Positions 31,339 to 34,321 of a stretch of 34,321 bases of DNA are shown in pieces. The number at the start of each line of letters is the position of its first letter. The stretch's first letter is position 1. A program made the position numbers and the translations under genes. Under the pieces are notes generated by a model. That model saw nothing but the letters and a program-made list of their open reading frames with translations, searched no databases and was not told where the DNA came from. The DNA is from Methanooceanicella nereidis (GTDB taxonomy: Archaea; Halobacteriota; Methanocellia; Methanocellales; Methanocellaceae), in NCBI RefSeq assembly GCF_021023085.1, contig NZ_PGCK01000018.1, positions 1-34,321 on the forward strand, in the 5' to 3' direction.

Positions 31339-32478
31339 TCAGAAGATCGAGAGGAATATTCCCAATCTCCATATCAGGAAAACTATGGCTGGTAAGGAAA
31401 AGCTTTTTGCAGCATCTTTTATGGCTTCGACCTCATTATTGAACGCGTCGAATATGTCTTTCCAGTTAAGCACCTGTTGCTGTTCGGCCGGAGTAAGGCT
31501 ATCCCAGTCGGACGAGTTATTTCCGGACAGGAAACTATCAGCCTGGACAATAGCGGCCTGCACAGTCGCATTGGGTGTAAAGCCGTTTATGATGTTGAAC
31601 TTGGTCCCGAGCAACTGGGCATAAAGCTTATCGATGCCGTTGTTCGCATCCGGGATATTCAATATATCCACAGCCTGCTGTGTCGTTGTGACAGCTACCG
31701 TCTTTTCCCCTCCGGGATTGCCCAGGTACACTGTCGTATTGTTCAATATATTGGAAATATCTTCAGGATGGTTCTTCCAGAAACCAATCGTTCCGCCTGG
31801 CCCGGGTGTTGGAGTCGGGGTAGGTGTAGGTGTAGGGGTTGGAGTCGGGGTAGGTGTAGGTGTAGGGGTTGGAGTCGGGGTAGGGGTTGGAGTTGGAGTT
31901 GGAGTAGGTGTAGGCGTCGGGGTAGGGGTAGGTGTAGGTGTAGGGGTTGGAGTCGGGGTAGGGGTTGGAGTTGGAGTTGGAGTTGGTGTAGGTGTAGGCG
32001 TCGGAGTAGGTGTAGGTGTAGGCGTCGGAGTAGGTGTAGGTGTAGGCGTCGGAGTTGGTGTAGGTGTAGGCGTCGGAGTAGGTGTAGGGGTTGGAGTCGG
32101 AGTTGGAGTGGGCGTCGGGGTTGGAGTCGGAGTCGGGGTAGGTGTGGGCGTGGGCGTGGGCGTCGGAGTACAAGTCGGCGTGCACGTCGGCTTTGGAGTG
32201 CAGGTAGGTTTTGGAGTGCATGTCGGTACCGGGGTGCAGGTGCATGTCGGCGTAGGCTCTACTAAAGGTTCAGATGCAGGGATAGGATTCTCATCAGGTA
32301 ACGGCGGGCACGGAGGCAGATATCCATTATTATCGGAACAATTCGCGATAAGGTCGGAATACTCCTCGTTATCGTTTTGATCATAGACGTTATTATCGCA
32401 TGCGTATACTATCTGTGTCAAATAAAATAGTATGACAAGGATCACTATTAATGGGGTTATTTTTTTACGGAATCTCAT
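31339..32478 (-). CDS. Surface protein with Cys-rich head, 60-fold Thr-Pro linker and GFWKNH domain
   Basis: The 379-residue protein has a signal peptide or N-anchor (about 8-26), a short acidic part, a Cys/Pro/Thr-rich stretch (about 55-105, with repeated CTPKPT-type units), then 60 consecutive Thr-Pro pairs (106-225), and a globular C-terminal domain of about 150 residues starting GPGGTIGFWKNHP. The GFWKNH motif is known from secreted proteins of bacteria and archaea, where its role is unclear. A final hydrophobic segment (about 362-379) could be a C-terminal anchor. The Thr-Pro run would form a stiff, probably glycosylated stalk. No partner genes are adjacent. Repeat length probably varies between strains. 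Confidence 0.8.
   Translation of the reverse strand: MRFRKKITPLIVILVILFYLTQIVYACDNNVYDQNDNEEYSDLIANCSDNNGYLPPCPPLPDENPIPASEPLVEPTPTCTCTPVPTCTPKPTCTPKPTCTPTCTPTPTPTPTPTPTPTPTPTPTPTPTPTPTPTPTPTPTPTPTPTPTPTPTPTPTPTPTPTPTPTPTPTPTPTPTPTPTPTPTPTPTPTPTPTPTPTPTPTPTPTPTPTPTPTPTPTPTPTPTPGPGGTIGFWKNHPEDISNILNNTTVYLGNPGGEKTVAVTTTQQAVDILNIPDANNGIDKLYAQLLGTKFNIINGFTPNATVQAAIVQADSFLSGNNSSDWDSLTPAEQQQVLNWKDIFDAFNNEVEAIKDAAKSFSLPAIVFLIWRLGIFLSIF
31804..32163 (-). repeat. Hexanucleotide minisatellite encoding (Thr-Pro)60
   Basis: Sixty 6-bp units, all ACN-CCN in the reading frame, with varied third positions arranged in longer period patterns. Such arrays change length by slippage or recombination. The two other frames and the opposite strand stay open through it, which explains long antisense frames here. 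Confidence 0.9.
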
Positions 32479-32679
32479 ACAACCGATTACCTCTTACAAT
32501 ATAATAATATAATTCATTATATAAATGTTAATTATAAAAAAAGCGATTATTTTACTTAAGCAAGCTATTTAATAGTTAATTTTTCCAGCAAGCGGTTATT
32601 TGTACCGGATTTGGAAAATAATTTAAAAAATATCTGAACATGGAACAAGCTATATAATAAGCGAATTAATATGTTAATA

Positions 32680-32688
32680 AATATAAAA
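32680..32688 (+). promoter_or_regulatory. TATA box of fprA
   Basis: AATATAAAA in a very AT-rich leader region (32479-32729), with initiation expected near 32707. Nothing else is recognised in that 250-bp gap. Confidence 0.4.
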
Positions 32689-32729
32689 TTTGACCGTTGT
32701 CGGCTTTTTCATATGTAGCGAGGCCTGTT

Positions 32730-33905
32730 ATGAATCATGAAGTCAAGAATGGAATATACTGGGTAGGCGCGATCGACTGGGACCTCAGGGATTTTCACGG
32801 CTACTCGACCCCTAAAGGTACGACTTATAACGCATACCTTATAGTGGACGAAAAAATAGCCCTGGTTGATACGGTAAGGCAGGGATTCTTCGATGAGATG
32901 CTGATGCGCGTATCAGGTATAGTCGAACCTGAAAAAGTGGATTATCTTATCATAGACCATCTGGAAAAAGACCATTCCGGGTCCATAGAGGATGCCATGA
33001 AGGTCTTTAAGAACGCGAAGATCATCAGTTCAGAACGCGGTAAAAAAGGGCTCGACGAATGGTATGATAATAAGTGGCCTATCATAGTCGTAAAAACAGG
33101 AAGCACTCTTAGTCTGGGTAAAAAGACATTAAAATTCCTGGAGACGCCGATGCTTCACTGGCCAGATAATATGATGACGTACGCGGAAGAAGACCGTGTT
33201 TTGATATCGAGCGACGCGTTCGGGCAGCATATCGCTTCATCGCAGAGATTTGAAAATGATATGCATTATGATATCAGGGAAGACGCCCGGACATACTATG
33301 CGAATATACTCATGCCTTTTGCACCCCTCATTCTTAAGTTATTAGATAAGGTAAAGGATGTCAACATTCAGCCGGAGATAATAGCCCCGGCTCACGGCCT
33401 GATATGGCGTTCCCCGGAAAAGATACTTGAGGCGTATAAGAGATGGAGCATGTTCGAGTCCGGGCCGAAGATCGTCATAGCATATGACACGATGTGGGGA
33501 ACGTCGAGCAGGATGGCAAGGCTGATAGCTATCGGCGCTATAGATGAGGGTGTCGAGGTAAGGATGTACGACATCAGGAAATCCCACATCAGCGAGATAG
33601 TGAGTGACCTGCAGGATGCCAGGGCTTTCGCACTGGGCTCGCCTACCCTGAACAACGGGATGTTCACGAGCGTGGGAGCGCTGCTGACATACCTTAAAGG
33701 CCTGAAGCCGAAGAATAAGATAGGGGTCGGATTTGGCGGATACGGATGGGCTGGAGGCGCGGTCAAAGAGATCACTGAAGCTTTAAAGTCAATGGGCCTG
33801 GACACCATAGAGCCCGGATTCCAGGTCAAGTACGTCATGAAGAAGGACGACGAAAAGGAATGCATCGACCTCGGAAGACGGATAGCGAAAAGGATCAAGG
33901 AGTGA
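32730..33905 (+). CDS. fprA: A-type flavoprotein FprA (F420H2 oxidase / flavodiiron protein)
   Basis: FprA reduces oxygen to water using reduced F420 in methanogens and protects against oxygen. The 391-residue protein has a metallo-beta-lactamase-like domain (1-~250) with the di-iron ligands visible: HLEKDHSG (His, Glu, Asp, His), PMLHWPDNM, SSDAFGQH and PAHGLIWR. A flavodoxin domain (about 255-391) begins KIVIAYDTMWGTSSRMA, the FMN phosphate loop. I use the ATG at 32730 because GAGG lies upstream and the N-terminus (EVKNGIYWVGAIDW) then fits the family. A rubredoxin-like gene follows after 14 nt. Confidence 0.95.
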   Translation: MNHEVKNGIYWVGAIDWDLRDFHGYSTPKGTTYNAYLIVDEKIALVDTVRQGFFDEMLMRVSGIVEPEKVDYLIIDHLEKDHSGSIEDAMKVFKNAKIISSERGKKGLDEWYDNKWPIIVVKTGSTLSLGKKTLKFLETPMLHWPDNMMTYAEEDRVLISSDAFGQHIASSQRFENDMHYDIREDARTYYANILMPFAPLILKLLDKVKDVNIQPEIIAPAHGLIWRSPEKILEAYKRWSMFESGPKIVIAYDTMWGTSSRMARLIAIGAIDEGVEVRMYDIRKSHISEIVSDLQDARAFALGSPTLNNGMFTSVGALLTYLKGLKPKNKIGVGFGGYGWAGGAVKEITEALKSMGLDTIEPGFQVKYVMKKDDEKECIDLGRRIAKRIKE

Positions 33906-33919
33906 ACGGGAGGATCAAA

Positions 33920-34030
33920 ATGGCAAAATGGATTTGTACCGTGTGCGGATACATACATGAAGGAGAGACCCCGCCCGAGGAATGCCCGCTCTGCGGAGCA
34001 CCCGCGTCGGCGTTCAAGCAGGTGCCTTAG
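33920..34030 (+). CDS. Minimal rubredoxin (36 residues)
   Basis: A short frame missed by length cut-offs encodes MAKWICTVCGYIHEGETPPE and then ECPLCGAPASAFKQVP. Two CXXC pairs (Cys6/Cys9 and Cys22/Cys25) form a rubredoxin iron site. The short loop between them matches the rubredoxin-like domain at the end of rubrerythrins more than classic 52-residue rubredoxins. GGGAGGA lies 6 nt upstream. Placement 14 nt after fprA suggests it is an electron donor to the flavodiiron protein. Methanogen FprA can use F420H2 directly, so the partner role is inference. Confidence 0.88.
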   Translation: MAKWICTVCGYIHEGETPPEECPLCGAPASAFKQVP

Positions 34031-34109
34031 CGCTCTGTATCGTAAATTCTTTACATAACTCATCTTTGATCAGTCTTAACACGAAGGCAACTAAGGGCAC
34101 AGGCTTTCA

Positions 34110-34130
34110 CCACGAAGCGCACGAAGGCGA
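34110..34130. repeat. Inverted copy of the 43-bp repeat core
   Basis: CCACGAAGCGCACGAAGGCGA is the reverse complement of the core of the tandem unit that begins at 34184, so the two could form a hairpin. Weaker related words (acgaaggcaa) lie at 34081-34090. Confidence 0.7.
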
Positions 34131-34183
34131 ACAAGGAACACAAAGGACTTTTTTAGAAGATTAGCATATATTAAAATAAATTT

Positions 34184-34321
34184 GTGTACCTTACTCGCCT
34201 TCGTGCGCTTCGTGGTTAACAGTCTAGTGTACCTTACTCGCCTTCGTGCGCTTCGTGGTTAACAGTCTAGTGTACCTTACTCGCCTTCGTGCGCTTCGTG
34301 GTTAACAGTCTAGTGTACCTT
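34184..34321. repeat. 43-bp tandem repeat, 3.2 copies, cut by the window end
   Basis: Units start at 34184, 34227, 34270 and 34313, identical over 43 bp and without unique spacers; each contains GCCTTCGTGCGCTTCGTGG. The array continues past the window. Its wording resembles the palindrome at the left end of the window, so both probably belong to the same class of extragenic repeats. Confidence 0.9.

Noticed and set aside
31477-32380. Long antisense ORFs (Arg/Gly/Ser-rich and Val-Gly repeats)
   Set aside because: They arise because the hexamer repeat keeps all frames open. The minus-strand frame alone has a signal peptide, normal flanking domains and a proper stop.
34184-34321. Possible CRISPR array
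   Set aside because: The units follow each other directly with a 43-bp period; there are no unique spacers and no cas genes in the window.

Overview
The window looks like chromosomal DNA of a methanogenic euryarchaeon, most plausibly Methanocellales or a close Methanomicrobia-type relative. The lineage is an inference from an F420H2-oxidase-type flavodiiron protein (FprA), an ADP-forming acyl-CoA synthetase, CbiZ-type corrinoid salvage, archaeal BRE/TATA promoters about 25 nt before likely transcript starts, GGAGG/GGTGAT ribosome binding sites and TGTACA-type trp operator hexamers. No rRNA or tRNA genes were seen.

Layout. 1-1037: no gene; a large imperfect palindrome (160-788) bounded by ~30-bp direct repeats. 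1038-5389: membrane proteins of unknown function, a promoter-terminator unit without a real ORF (candidate small RNA, 1648-1791), and a secreted-protein gene followed by a membrane-anchored two-wHTH regulator. 5390-9244: an ABC-2 exporter operon (ATPase, permease, NEW3-type surface protein). The exporter promoter and the divergent secreted-protein/regulator promoter carry the same 15-bp motif at the same distance from the TATA box, which suggests one regulon. 9363-10446: two small integral membrane proteins. 10485-17034 (minus): a complete, tightly coupled operon trpC-E-G-D-F-B-A, preceded by four TGTACA-like hexamers spaced exactly 10 bp apart over the transcript start and start codon. 17218-17361: an unlisted 47-codon membrane peptide gene. 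17495-21726 (minus): a TetR regulator with a palindromic operator and an RND/MMPL exporter carrying six ~35-residue repeats in its outer domain. 21992-24195: a CbiZ amidohydrolase fused to a Cys-rich domain, divergent from a BtuF-like corrinoid-binding lipoprotein. 24398-26482: a one-chain ADP-forming acyl-CoA synthetase.

26620-30639: two tandem short MscS-like channel genes, then the main accessory feature. The last 77 bp of the second gene are repeated (76/77) 2,436 bp downstream. The ~2.36 kb between the copies is very AT-rich and holds at least five mini membrane-protein genes on the minus strand, most too short for routine gene calling, plus a degenerate segment. This has the form of a small integrated element that used the 3' end of a protein gene as its attachment site; no integrase is visible.

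30690-34321: an XTP/dITP pyrophosphatase, a surface protein with a 60-fold Thr-Pro linker, an fprA-rubredoxin pair (oxygen detoxification), and a 43-bp tandem repeat running off the right edge.
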